A model generated the notes under the pieces. The model had not been told where the DNA came from and ran no database searches. It saw nothing but the letters and a program-made list of their open reading frames with translations. Shown one piece after another: positions 17,969-25,049 of a stretch of DNA of 64,000 nt (position 1 is the first letter of the stretch; every line of letters begins with the position of its first letter). The stretch is from Saccharothrix sp. NRRL B-16348 (GTDB taxonomy: Bacteria > Actinomycetota > Actinomycetes > Mycobacteriales > Pseudonocardiaceae). The DNA lies in the NCBI RefSeq assembly GCF_001280085.1, contig NZ_LGED01000102.1, positions 62,001-126,000 on the forward strand, in the 5' to 3' direction. The position numbers were made by a program, and so were the translations under genes.

Positions 17969-18034
17969 GTGACGAGCCCCGAGTCGGACAGAGCGGAGCC
18001 GCCGATCGCCGGCGGCGACCTGTCCGACCGGTGA
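17969..18034 (+). CDS. Candidate 21-aa leader peptide upstream of MFS efflux gene
   Basis: GTG at 17969 lies seven bases after the -10 and opens MTSPESDRAEPPIAGGDLSDR followed by TGA. The stop codon sits inside the first hairpin of the leader (GACCGGT at 18026-18032 pairing with ACCGGTC at 18038-18044). A second inverted repeat, GGTCGGC (18067-18073) with GCCGACC (18098-18104), ends two bases before the GGAG of the efflux gene. This is the layout of ribosome-mediated attenuation, known for chloramphenicol-type efflux genes such as cmlA. No sequence family is recognised, and the frame could be chance. Confidence 0.4.
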   Translation: MTSPESDRAEPPIAGGDLSDR

Positions 18035-18104
18035 GCCACCGGTCCTGAACGCGATCGCCCGTCGGCGGTCGGCACGCGCACGCACCTGACCGCGCACGCC
18101 GACC
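18026..18104 (+). promoter_or_regulatory. Two leader hairpins before the efflux gene
   Basis: Hairpin 1 has perfect 7-bp arms GACCGGT/ACCGGTC around GAGCC and overlaps the leader-peptide stop. Hairpin 2 has perfect 7-bp arms GGTCGGC/GCCGACC with a 24-nt loop and abuts the Shine-Dalgarno GGAG (18107-18110). Ribosome stalling in the leader frame could change this folding. Confidence 0.4.
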
Positions 18105-18119
18105 TCGGAGTCGATCCCT

Positions 18120-19271
18120 TTGCCTGTGTTCATCTACGTCCTCGGCCTTGCCGTGTTCGCGCAAGGCACCTCGGAATTCATGCTGTCCGGCCTCGTCCCG
18201 GGCATCGCCGACGACCTGTCCGTGCCGGTGGGCGCGGCGGCGAGCCTCACCTCCGCCTACGCCATCGGGATGATCATCGGCGCGCCGGTGATGGCGGTGC
18301 TGAGCGCGCGGTGGCCACGCCGTCGCGCGCTGGCGGGCTTCCTGGCCGCGTTCGTCGTCGTGCACGTGCTCGGCGCGATCACGGCGGACTTCGTGCTCCT
18401 GTTCGCAACCCGGATCGTCGCCGCGATCGTCAACGCCGGTTTCCTGGCCGTCGCGATGTCCGTCGCGACCGCGCTCGCACACCCGGCGAAGCAAGGCCGG
18501 GCGACCGCGGTGCTGTTGTCGGGCATCACGCTGTCGTGCGTCGCGGGCGTCCCCGCCGGCGCGCTGCTGGGCGACTGGGCCGGGTGGCGTTCGGCGTTCT
18601 GGGCCGTGGCCGCCCTGTGCTTGCCCGCGTTGGCGTTCGTGTTCCGGTCCGCGCCCGCGGACGCGGCCGGTCGACGTGACGTGTCGATCAGGCGGGAGGC
18701 CCGGGCGTTGAGGTCACGACGCGCGCAGCGGGCGTTGGTTCTCGCGGTCCTGGTCAACGGGGCCACGTTCGCGACGTTCGCCTACCTCGCCGTCATCGCG
18801 ACCGAGGTCGCCGACCTGCCCGCCGGCGGGGTGCCCGTGCTGCTGGCGGCGTTCGGCGTCGGCGCGTTCATCGGGGTGACGGTCGCCGGCCGGGTGGGTG
18901 ACGCGAAGCTCCGGCCGGCGGTGTGCGTCCTGCCGGTCGGGTGGGCGGCACTGGCCGTGGCCGGCGCCCACGCGGCGCCGCTGTTCGCCTTGGCGGTGGT
19001 GCAGGGCGCGTTGTCGTTCGGCGTCGGATCGGCACTGGTGGGCCGCGTCCTGCGGGTCGCGGCCGACGCGCCCTCGCTGAGCGGCGCGTTCGCCACCGTC
19101 GCGCTGAACGTCGGCGCGTTCCTGGGTCCGCTCACGGCGGCCGTCGCCACCCGGGCCGCGGTCGACTACCGGGCCGCGCCGTGGGTCAGCGCCGTGCTGG
19201 CCGCGGCGGCGATCGGCGTCATCGGTGTCCGTAGGCGAGGTTCGTCCCGGACACCGCGCGTTCCGCGGTGA
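18120..19271 (+). CDS. MFS drug efflux transporter, Cmx/CmrA-like
   Basis: A 383-aa, 12-helix major facilitator protein. The first helix, YVLGLAVFAQGTSEFMLSGL, is the signature of the Cmx/CmrA/CmlR chloramphenicol-efflux branch of DHA1 transporters. Motif A-like LSARWPRRRALAG follows helix 2, and TLSCVAGVPAGALLGDWAGWR is the motif C region of helix 5. The start is TTG at 18120 or GTG at 18126, with GGAG at 18107-18110 fitting either. Substrate is inferred to be a phenicol or other small hydrophobic drug. Its leader region suggests inducible translation. The end overlaps the convergent GntR gene by 53 nt. Confidence 0.85.
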   Translation: MPVFIYVLGLAVFAQGTSEFMLSGLVPGIADDLSVPVGAAASLTSAYAIGMIIGAPVMAVLSARWPRRRALAGFLAAFVVVHVLGAITADFVLLFATRIVAAIVNAGFLAVAMSVATALAHPAKQGRATAVLLSGITLSCVAGVPAGALLGDWAGWRSAFWAVAALCLPALAFVFRSAPADAAGRRDVSIRREARALRSRRAQRALVLAVLVNGATFATFAYLAVIATEVADLPAGGVPVLLAAFGVGAFIGVTVAGRVGDAKLRPAVCVLPVGWAALAVAGAHAAPLFALAVVQGALSFGVGSALVGRVLRVAADAPSLSGAFATVALNVGAFLGPLTAAVATRAAVDYRAAPWVSAVLAAAAIGVIGVRRRGSSRTPRVPR

Positions 19272-19986
19272 TCACCGTGTCGCCGACGAGCAGCGCGCGG
19301 TCGTCCACCAGCGGCGTGCCGTCCTCGCCCCGGCTGAGCCGGCTGCTCAAGAGGGCCGGCGAACCGGGCTCCCGCCGGAGCACCCGCGCCTGCTCGGCCG
19401 TCAACGCCACCGCCTGGATCGTCTCGCTGGCCTGCCGCACCGGCCGGCCCGACTCCTCGAGGAGCCGGTACAGCGACTGGTGCCGCAGGGTGTCCCCGTC
19501 GACGAGCCCTTCGGGCAGGTAGGACGTCTGCAACAGCAGGGGCACGGACGAGGGTCGGGTGCTGCGCAGCCGCTGGACCGCCAGCACCCGACCACCCTCC
19601 GCGACACCCAACCGCGCGCCCACGTCCGCCGGCGGCACGACGAGCCGCGCGTCCAGCACCTCGGTCTCCAGCTCGATGCCCTGCTCCACCAGGTCCTGCG
19701 ACAGGCTCCGCAACCCGGTGAGGCCGTAGGCGAACGCGGGCCGCCGCACGAACGTGCCGACACCGTGCCGCGTCTCCAGCAGCCCGTCCGCCTCCAACGC
19801 CTGGATGGCCTGCCGCACCGTCATCAACGAGACGTCGAACTCCTCGCCCAACTCCCGTTGCGCGGGCAGCGGCGCGTCCGCCGGGTACCGGCCGTCGGCG
19901 ATCCGGTCGGCCAGCACCCGGTAGATCGCCAGGTACTTGGGCACGCGCGTGCCGTACTCGCGGCCCGTGCGCCGCCCGTCGTCCAC
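19219..19986 (-). CDS. GntR-family (HutC/UTRA) transcriptional regulator, third gene of trpBA operon
   Basis: A 255-aa regulator. Residues ~17-83 are a GntR winged helix (PKYLAIYRVLADRIADG, ELGEEFDVSLMTVRQAI, ETRHGVGTFV) and ~100-245 a UTRA ligand-binding domain (LQTSYLPEGLVDGD). UTRA regulators are normally repressors released by a small metabolite. It starts only 19 nt after trpA on the same strand, so it is part of the trpB-trpA operon and probably controls it. Candidate operator repeats with a TCTAGA core lie on the trpB promoter at 21979-21997; other HutC-type GntR proteins are known to bind TCTAGA-centred sites. Effector unknown. Confidence 0.87.
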   Translation of the reverse strand: MDDGRRTGREYGTRVPKYLAIYRVLADRIADGRYPADAPLPAQRELGEEFDVSLMTVRQAIQALEADGLLETRHGVGTFVRRPAFAYGLTGLRSLSQDLVEQGIELETEVLDARLVVPPADVGARLGVAEGGRVLAVQRLRSTRPSSVPLLLQTSYLPEGLVDGDTLRHQSLYRLLEESGRPVRQASETIQAVALTAEQARVLRREPGSPALLSSRLSRGEDGTPLVDDRALLVGDTVITAERAVSGTNLAYGHR

Positions 19987-20005
19987 CGGTGCGAACTCCC
20001 GACTC

Positions 20006-20791
20006 TCACCCTCCGACGGAGGATAGCGCCCGGCGGAACTCGGCCACCTCGGCGACGACGTCGGCGACCGGCGCGCCGTCGACCAGCATCCGCATCAGCA
20101 CCGAGCCGATCACCACACCGTCGGCGTCCGCACAGGCCTCCACCGCGTGCTCGACGGTCGAGATGCCGAAGCCGGTCACCACGGGCAGTCCGGTCATCCC
20201 CTTCACCCGCCGCGCCGTCTCCCGCGCCGTCGTGGCGAGGTCGGCGCGTTCGCCGGTGATCCGCATCGAGCTCATGCAGTACACGAACCCGGCCGACGCC
20301 CGCGCGATCTCACGGCACCGGTCGTCGTCGCACGAGGGCGCGGCCAGCAGCACCGCCGCGACCCCGACCTCCGCCGCACGCGCCCGGTACTCCGCCGACT
20401 CCTCCAGCGGCAGGTCCGGCACGATCACGCCCCGCACGCCCACCGACGCCAGGTGGTCGAGGAACCCGCCCACACCGCGTTCGGGAGTCAACGTCATCGC
20501 GACGTTCGCGTAGGTCATGACGACCAGCGGCACGTCGACGTCGAGCCCGGCCAACTCGTCCAGCAACGCCCTCGGCCGGCCACCGCGGCCGGCGGACAGC
20601 GCGGCGGCCCGCTGCACCGTGGGCCCGTCCAGCATCGGGTCGGAGAACGGGAGGCCGATCTCGATCGCGTCCGCCCCCGCCTCCGCCGCACCCCGCACCA
20701 GGTCGAGCCAGTCCGGCACGACACCGGCCATCACGTACGGGATCAGCAGCCGCCCGGGAGCGTCCCGCAAACGCCGTTCCACCACGTTCAT
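20006..20791 (-). CDS. trpA: Tryptophan synthase alpha subunit
   Basis: A 261-aa TIM barrel that splits indole-3-glycerol phosphate to indole and glyceraldehyde-3-phosphate. The catalytic segment [19 protein letters not shown] carries the expected Glu and Asp. The loop usually reading SxxGVTG is divergent here ([11 protein letters not shown]), and the N-terminal PYVxAGxPD motif reads [12 protein letters not shown]. Those changes suggest a specialised or second copy rather than the housekeeping one. ATG at 20791 overlaps the trpB stop (ATGA). No trpE, trpC, trpD or trpF is nearby. Family certain, physiological role inferred. Confidence 0.92.
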   Translation of the reverse strand: MNVVERRLRDAPGRLLIPYVMAGVVPDWLDLVRGAAEAGADAIEIGLPFSDPMLDGPTVQRAAALSAGRGGRPRALLDELAGLDVDVPLVVMTYANVAMTLTPERGVGGFLDHLASVGVRGVIVPDLPLEESAEYRARAAEVGVAAVLLAAPSCDDDRCREIARASAGFVYCMSSMRITGERADLATTARETARRVKGMTGLPVVTGFGISTVEHAVEACADADGVVIGSVLMRMLVDGAPVADVVAEVAEFRRALSSVGG

Positions 20792-21954
20792 CCCAGGTGC
20801 TCCTTGATCTGCTGGATGTCCTTGTCGCCACGGCCGGACAACGTGACCAGCACCGTCGACCCGGCCGCCAGCTCACCGGTCGCGGCGGCGTCGACCACCC
20901 ACGCCAGGGCGTGCGCCGACTCCAGCGCGGGGAGGATGCCCTCGGTCCTGGTGACCAGCTTCAACGCCCGCAGCGCCTGCTCGTCGGTCACGCTCGTGTA
21001 GTGCGCCCGCCCGCTCTCCGCGAGGTGCACGTGCTCCGGCCCGACACCCGGGTAGTCCAGCCCGGCCGAGATCGACTCCGCTTCGAGCACCTGGCTGTCG
21101 TCGTCCTGCAGGAAGTGCGACATGAACCCGTGCAGCACGCCGAGCTTCCCCTTCCCGACCGCGCTGCCGCCCGCCGCCTCCACGCCCACCAACCGGACCG
21201 GCGTGTCCACGAACCCGGCGAACGTGCCCGCCGCGTTCGACCCGCCGCCCACGCACGCCACCACCACGTCCGGCAACGCCGTGGGCAGCAGTTCGGCGCA
21301 CTGGGCGCGTGCCTCGTCGCCGATGACGCGCTGGAACTCCCGCACCATCCAGGGATACGGGTGCGGGCCCATGGTGGAGCCGACGCAGTAGTGCGCGTCC
21401 TCGGTCTCGTTCACCCACGCGCGCAACGCCCCGTTGGTCGCCTCCTTCAACGTGCCGACACCGTTCGCCGACGTCACCGGCACGACCTCGGCGCCGAGCA
21501 ACTCCATCCGGAACACGTTCACCGCCTGCCGCCGGACGTCCGTGTGTCCCATGTAGACGGTGCAGTCCAGTCCCAGCAACGCGGCCGCGGTGGCCGTCGC
21601 CACGCCGTGCTGCCCGGCCCCGGTCTCCGCGATGAGCTTCCGCTTGCCCATCCGCCGGGCCAGCAACGCCTGCCCGAGCACGTTGTTGATCTTGTGCGAC
21701 CCGGTGTGCGCCAGGTCTTCCCGCTTCAGCAGGACCCGCACGCCCACCGCCTCGGACAACCGCGAGCACTCCGTCAACGGCGTCGGTCGACCCACGTACG
21801 TGGCGAGCAACCGCCGGTACTCCGCCGTGAACGCGGCGTCCGCCCACGCCTCCCGGAACTCCGCCTCCACCGCTTTCGCGGCGGGCATGAGCGCCTCCGG
21901 CAGGTAGCGCCCGCCGAACCTCCCGAACCGTCCGGCCGCGTCGGGGACGCCCAT
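20788..21954 (-). CDS. trpB: Tryptophan synthase beta subunit
   Basis: A 388-aa PLP enzyme that condenses indole with serine. Visible features are [16 protein letters not shown] at the N-terminus, the PLP lysine in HTGSHKINN, the [12 protein letters not shown] loop, GGGSNA phosphate cup and the C-terminal SGRGDKD. This is the TrpB1 type that partners TrpA. The frame is open to 22014, but ATG at 21954 has a good GAGGTGG six bases upstream, and the longer version would start on the promoter itself. First gene of trpB-trpA-gntR. The promoter carries direct repeats likely bound by the GntR protein. Confidence 0.95.
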   Translation of the reverse strand: MGVPDAAGRFGRFGGRYLPEALMPAAKAVEAEFREAWADAAFTAEYRRLLATYVGRPTPLTECSRLSEAVGVRVLLKREDLAHTGSHKINNVLGQALLARRMGKRKLIAETGAGQHGVATATAAALLGLDCTVYMGHTDVRRQAVNVFRMELLGAEVVPVTSANGVGTLKEATNGALRAWVNETEDAHYCVGSTMGPHPYPWMVREFQRVIGDEARAQCAELLPTALPDVVVACVGGGSNAAGTFAGFVDTPVRLVGVEAAGGSAVGKGKLGVLHGFMSHFLQDDDSQVLEAESISAGLDYPGVGPEHVHLAESGRAHYTSVTDEQALRALKLVTRTEGILPALESAHALAWVVDAAATGELAAGSTVLVTLSGRGDKDIQQIKEHLG

Positions 21955-21978
21955 CCTGACCACCTCGTGAACTGACAC

Positions 21979-21997
21979 TTCTAGAACTCTAGAACTC
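21979..21997 (-). promoter_or_regulatory. TCTAGAAC direct-repeat operator on the trpB promoter
   Basis: Two perfect 8-bp direct repeats TCTAGAAC (21980-21987 and 21988-21995, top strand), containing the palindrome TTCTAGAA, overlap the predicted -10 and start of transcription. TCTAGA-centred sites are typical of HutC/UTRA GntR repressors, and such a gene closes this operon. Confidence 0.55.
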
Positions 21998-22014
21998 TCT
22001 CCGGATGTGCGCAA
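21986..22014 (-). promoter_or_regulatory. Promoter of trpB-trpA-gntR
   Basis: On the minus strand TTGCGC (22014-22009) and TAGAGT (21991-21986) are 17 bp apart. TAGAGT fits the actinobacterial TAG(A/G)NT -10. Transcription would begin near 21979, leaving a ~25-nt leader with a well-placed GAGGTGG before ATG 21954. Confidence 0.55.
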
Positions 22015-22253
22015 GCGGCACGGTCTGTCGTTGCTTGACCATGCAGCGTCACGCGCGCCGGAGTCTGCGGATGCCGTTTTGCTGACGCTCTTGAAATAGC
22101 GGTGGGTGCCACCCGGTCATTCGTGGCGTCGTGCGAAGCATTCTCCGGACCTGTCGCTTGACCAGTGGATATCGAGTGCCGCGCGGTCGAATTCCGGACC
22201 GCCAGGAATGTGCGGTGATTGCGCCGATCTCGTGAACCGCGCAGCTCGGACTG
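22015..22253. other. Intergenic region between trpB and M28 peptidase
   Basis: About 240 bp with noticeably lower GC than its neighbours. I see no gene, repeat or RNA in it; the two promoters lie at its edges. Confidence 0.4.
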
Positions 22254-22282
22254 TTGCGCGGCCATCGGGTCGGCGCTAGCCT
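22254..22282 (+). promoter_or_regulatory. Promoter TTGCGC-N17-TAGCCT for the peptidase / RiPP operon
   Basis: TTGCGC (22254-22259) and TAGCCT (22277-22282) are 17 bp apart. A leader of about 105 nt would follow, containing a small hairpin CTCGGA/TCCGAG (22325-22341). The downstream M28, pentapeptide and P450 genes have no other obvious promoter between them. Confidence 0.5.
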
Positions 22283-22394
22283 CCGAACCCAGGGGAGATG
22301 GCGACGCCGCAGGTCGAGCCGCCGCTCGGAGCGGGTTCCGAGTCGTGCTCGCGCCTATTCGGGGTGCGCCGGTGATTGTTTCAGGGGTGGTGGC

Positions 22395-23771
22395 ATGCGC
22401 ATTGTCGCGTTTGCGGTCGTGTTCATTTTTCTCGGAGGCGCGCCCGCTGCGGCCGAATCGCGGGACGACCGGTTGGCGCGGGCGCTGTCCGACTCGGTGA
22501 GCACGTCGTCCGCGCTGGCCACGCTCGCCGAGTTCGACGCCGCCGCCGAGCGGCACGGCGGCAACCGCGCCGCGGGCACACCGGGGTTCGAGCGATCGCG
22601 GGAGCACGTCGAGCACGTCCTGCGCCGCGCCGGGTACCGCGTGACGACCCAGCCCGTGCCGTACACGGGGTTCGCGGCCGACGTCGAGGTCTTCACCGCG
22701 CCCGGCGGCGCACGGGTTCGCGCGCTGATGGGCCAGTTCACCCCGTCGGGACAGGTCGAGGGCGCGTTGGCGGCGGCGACCGGTGACGGTTGCCAGGCCG
22801 CGCACTACCCGGCGGGCACCGTGATCGCGGTCGCGCCCACCGGCGGTTGTCCGACCGTCGACAAGGCGGTGGCCGCGCGGGACGCGGGCGTGCGGGCGGT
22901 GCTGTTCTACGACGTGTCGCCCGCGGTGGACGCCGTGCTCCGCCGCCGCGTGCCGGGCGCCCCGCTGCCGGTCGCGTTCATCAGCGAGCGCTCCGCCCGG
23001 TCGCTGACGCCCGGCACGGCGTCGCTCGACCTGCGCGGTCACTCCTACGACGACGTCACGGTGAACGTGTTCGCCGAGACCTCCGGCGGGCGTGCGGACA
23101 GCGTCGTCATGGCCGGCGCGCACCTCGACAGCGCGGTCGACGGACCGGGCGTCAACGACAACGGCACCAGCGTCGCGGCCCTGCTGGAGACCGCCGTCCG
23201 CCTCGCGCCGCACCAGGCGCGGGTGGTCAACAAGGTGCGCTTCGCGTTCTGGGGCGCCGAGGAGTGGATCAACGTCGGCTCGATCCACTACGTGGGCACC
23301 CGCACACCGCGGGAGCTGGCCGCGATCAGCCTGTACCTGAACTGGGAGCTGATCGCATCGCCCAACTACGTCCACTTCGTCGTCGACGGCGACGACAGCG
23401 ACCACCCGGACACCGGCTCGCCCGCCGGCCCGCCCGGGTCCGGCGTGGTGGAAGCCGTGCTGTCCCAAGGATATCGCGCGCGGGACGTGCCGTTCCGCAC
23501 CGCGGACCTCAGCGGGATCCGCTCCGACCAGGAGGCGTTCGCCGCGGTGGGCGTGCCGGTCGGCGGCGCGTTCGGCGGGGTGCGCGGCATCAAGACCCCG
23601 GAGGAGGCCGCCGTGTTCGGCGGCACGGCGGGGATGACCTACGACCCGTGCTACCACCAGCCCTGCGACGACCTGTCGAGCGTCCACGTCGGAGCGCTGG
23701 GCGAGTCGATGAGGGCGATGGCGTGGGCCGTGGGGCGCTTCGCCGTCGAGGACGACGACGTGCGGCCCTGA
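22395..23771 (+). CDS. Secreted M28-family zinc aminopeptidase
   Basis: A 458-aa protein with a signal peptide (RIVAFAVVFIFLGGAPAAA, cleavage near residue 20), a PA-like insertion around 100-220 and an M28 peptidase domain. Likely zinc ligands are His243, Asp255 (GVNDNGT), Glu290 and His421 (YHQPCDD), with Glu289 as general base in GAEEW. The fifth ligand position, usually Asp in NLDM, is Glu318 here (NWELIASPN). ATG at 22395 has AGGGGTGG immediately upstream; longer starts would overlap the promoter. It ends only 20 nt before a pentapeptide gene, so it may trim that RiPP product outside the cell. That role is inference; a general aminopeptidase is the alternative. Confidence 0.85.
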   Translation: MRIVAFAVVFIFLGGAPAAAESRDDRLARALSDSVSTSSALATLAEFDAAAERHGGNRAAGTPGFERSREHVEHVLRRAGYRVTTQPVPYTGFAADVEVFTAPGGARVRALMGQFTPSGQVEGALAAATGDGCQAAHYPAGTVIAVAPTGGCPTVDKAVAARDAGVRAVLFYDVSPAVDAVLRRRVPGAPLPVAFISERSARSLTPGTASLDLRGHSYDDVTVNVFAETSGGRADSVVMAGAHLDSAVDGPGVNDNGTSVAALLETAVRLAPHQARVVNKVRFAFWGAEEWINVGSIHYVGTRTPRELAAISLYLNWELIASPNYVHFVVDGDDSDHPDTGSPAGPPGSGVVEAVLSQGYRARDVPFRTADLSGIRSDQEAFAAVGVPVGGAFGGVRGIKTPEEAAVFGGTAGMTYDPCYHQPCDDLSSVHVGALGESMRAMAWAVGRFAVEDDDVRP

Positions 23772-23791
23772 TCGGAAGGGAGGTGCGCACC

Positions 23792-23809
23792 ATGTACTAC
23801 CTCCACTAG
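23792..23809 (+). CDS. bytA-like: Pentapeptide precursor MYYLH (biarylitide-type RiPP)
   Basis: ATG-TAC-TAC-CTC-CAC-TAG encodes Met-Tyr-Tyr-Leu-His. It is preceded by one of the best ribosome-binding sites in the window, GGAAGGGAGGTG at 23774-23785, seven bases from the ATG. It lies 20 nt after the M28 peptidase stop and 70 nt before a cytochrome P450. Biarylitides are the known precedent: bytA encodes MRYYH and the adjacent P450 BytO joins the Tyr and His side chains of the last three residues. MYYLH fits the M-x-Y-x-H pattern with Tyr3 and His5 in place. The assignment rests on this match and on context; no product is proven. Confidence 0.72.
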   Translation: MYYLH

Positions 23810-23832
23810 CTCCACCAGTCGATGACCATTCC

Positions 23833-23860
23833 GGTGGGGTGCGCCCGGGCGCACCCCACC
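23833..23860 (+). terminator. Perfect 28-nt palindrome between pentapeptide gene and P450
   Basis: The 14-nt arm GGTGGGGTGCGCCC is followed directly by its exact reverse complement. It starts 23 nt after the pentapeptide stop and ends 19 nt before the P450 GTG. No T-tract follows. It would make a very stable hairpin and could act as a partial terminator or 3' stabiliser, raising precursor mRNA over enzyme mRNA. Confidence 0.6.
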
Positions 23861-23879
23861 CACGGCCCGGGGAGCGCCT

Positions 23880-25001
23880 GTGCCCAGCATCTTCGACCCG
23901 TTGTCGCCCACGATGCTCGCCGATCCGCACGCGGTCTACGCGCGGCTGCGCGCCGAGGACCCCGTGCACCGGCACGACGGGCTCGACGCCTGGGTGCTCA
24001 CCCGGCACGACGACTGCACGCGCGTGCTCAAGGACACCGACGCGTTCGGTTCGGACCCCGCCGCGCTCGGCAGGCCGGTGCCCGAGTCGATGCGCAACCT
24101 CCACGTGCTCGACCCGCCCGAGTCCACGCCCGTGCGCCACCGGTTCGTGGGTCTGCTGCGCTCGCGGGAGGCGTTGGTCGGAGAGTCCGTGCGGCGGATG
24201 GCCGACGACCTCGTCAAAGACCTGGACGGCGTGGTGGACTTCGTGCGCGACGTGGCCGAACCCTTGGCGCTGCGGGCGGTCGCGGACCTCTACGGCGTCG
24301 GGTTCCCGGCCGACCACCGGCACTACCGGGAGACCTCGCGCACGATGGTGCTCGGCATGGACTCCGGTCTCGACCCGACCCGGCTGGAGCCCGCCCTCGC
24401 CGCGCGCGACACCCTCAACGCGCTCATCGAGGGCTGGCGGGAGGGCGCGGAGCCCGGAGGCGTGCTCGACGTCGTGCGGCCCGGCGACGACCGGGTGCTC
24501 GTCAACTCGCTGCGCGCGGTGTTCGACGCGGGCTACTCCACGACCGGCGACCTGATCGCCAACGCCCTGCACCTGTTGACGTCGCGCCGGTCGTGGACCG
24601 GCGCCGAACTGTCCTCCCTGGGCGGTCGGGCGGTGGACGAGCTGATCCGCCTGGCCGGTCCGGTGCAGGCGGTGAGCAGGCACTGCAAGTCCGACGTGGA
24701 CCTGGGCGGCAGGCGGGTGCGGCGCGGTGATGTCGTGGTCGTCGTGCTGGCGGCCGCGAACCGCGACCCGGCGGTGTTCCCCTCGCCGGACGAGGCGGAC
24801 TTCACCCGCTCGCCCAACCCGCACCTCGGCCTCGGCCGCGGCGCGCACGCGTGCTTCGGCGCGCCGTTGGGCAGGCAGGTGCTGCTCACCCCGTTCCGCG
24901 CCCTCGCCGGGATCGGTCGCCTCGACGCGGCGGGCGAGCCCGTGCGAAGGCCGACGGCGACCCAGCGCGGCCTCGACCACCTGCCCCTCCGGGTGGCCTG
25001 A
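23880..25001 (+). CDS. bytO-like: Cytochrome P450, probable biarylitide-type cross-linking enzyme
   Basis: A 373-aa P450, shorter than the usual ~400 aa. The heme loop LGRGAHACFG contains the proximal Cys325. The K-helix ExxR is Glu254-x-x-Arg257, and the PERF-like region is FPSPDEADFTR. The I-helix reads DAGYSTTGD, with Ser where most bacterial P450s have Glu or Asp before Thr-Thr. GTG at 23880 has GGGGAG five bases upstream. Its only close upstream partner is the MYYLH pentapeptide gene, the same order as bytA-bytO, so it probably forms a Tyr-His biaryl bond using electrons from an unlinked ferredoxin. Substrate assignment is inference from context. Confidence 0.85.
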   Translation: MPSIFDPLSPTMLADPHAVYARLRAEDPVHRHDGLDAWVLTRHDDCTRVLKDTDAFGSDPAALGRPVPESMRNLHVLDPPESTPVRHRFVGLLRSREALVGESVRRMADDLVKDLDGVVDFVRDVAEPLALRAVADLYGVGFPADHRHYRETSRTMVLGMDSGLDPTRLEPALAARDTLNALIEGWREGAEPGGVLDVVRPGDDRVLVNSLRAVFDAGYSTTGDLIANALHLLTSRRSWTGAELSSLGGRAVDELIRLAGPVQAVSRHCKSDVDLGGRRVRRGDVVVVVLAAANRDPAVFPSPDEADFTRSPNPHLGLGRGAHACFGAPLGRQVLLTPFRALAGIGRLDAAGEPVRRPTATQRGLDHLPLRVA

Positions 25002-25037
25002 CGCCTCGACCGGCACGGAGGCCGCACGCGGTCCGGT

Positions 25038-25043
25038 TACCGT
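25038..25043 (+). promoter_or_regulatory. Leaderless -10 element (TACCGT) of the GNAT gene
   Basis: TACCGT ends six bases before GTG 25050. The GNAT may therefore be transcribed separately from the P450 as well as by read-through. Confidence 0.4.
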
Positions 25044-25049
25044 GGACGT

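Noticed and set aside
17136-19271. Claiming a mobile resistance element
   Set aside because: No transposase, integrase or inverted repeats flank the two genes, and base composition matches the neighbours.
22254-22394. N-terminal extension of the M28 peptidase
   Set aside because: It begins on the -35 element, has no ribosome-binding site, and would bury the signal peptide.
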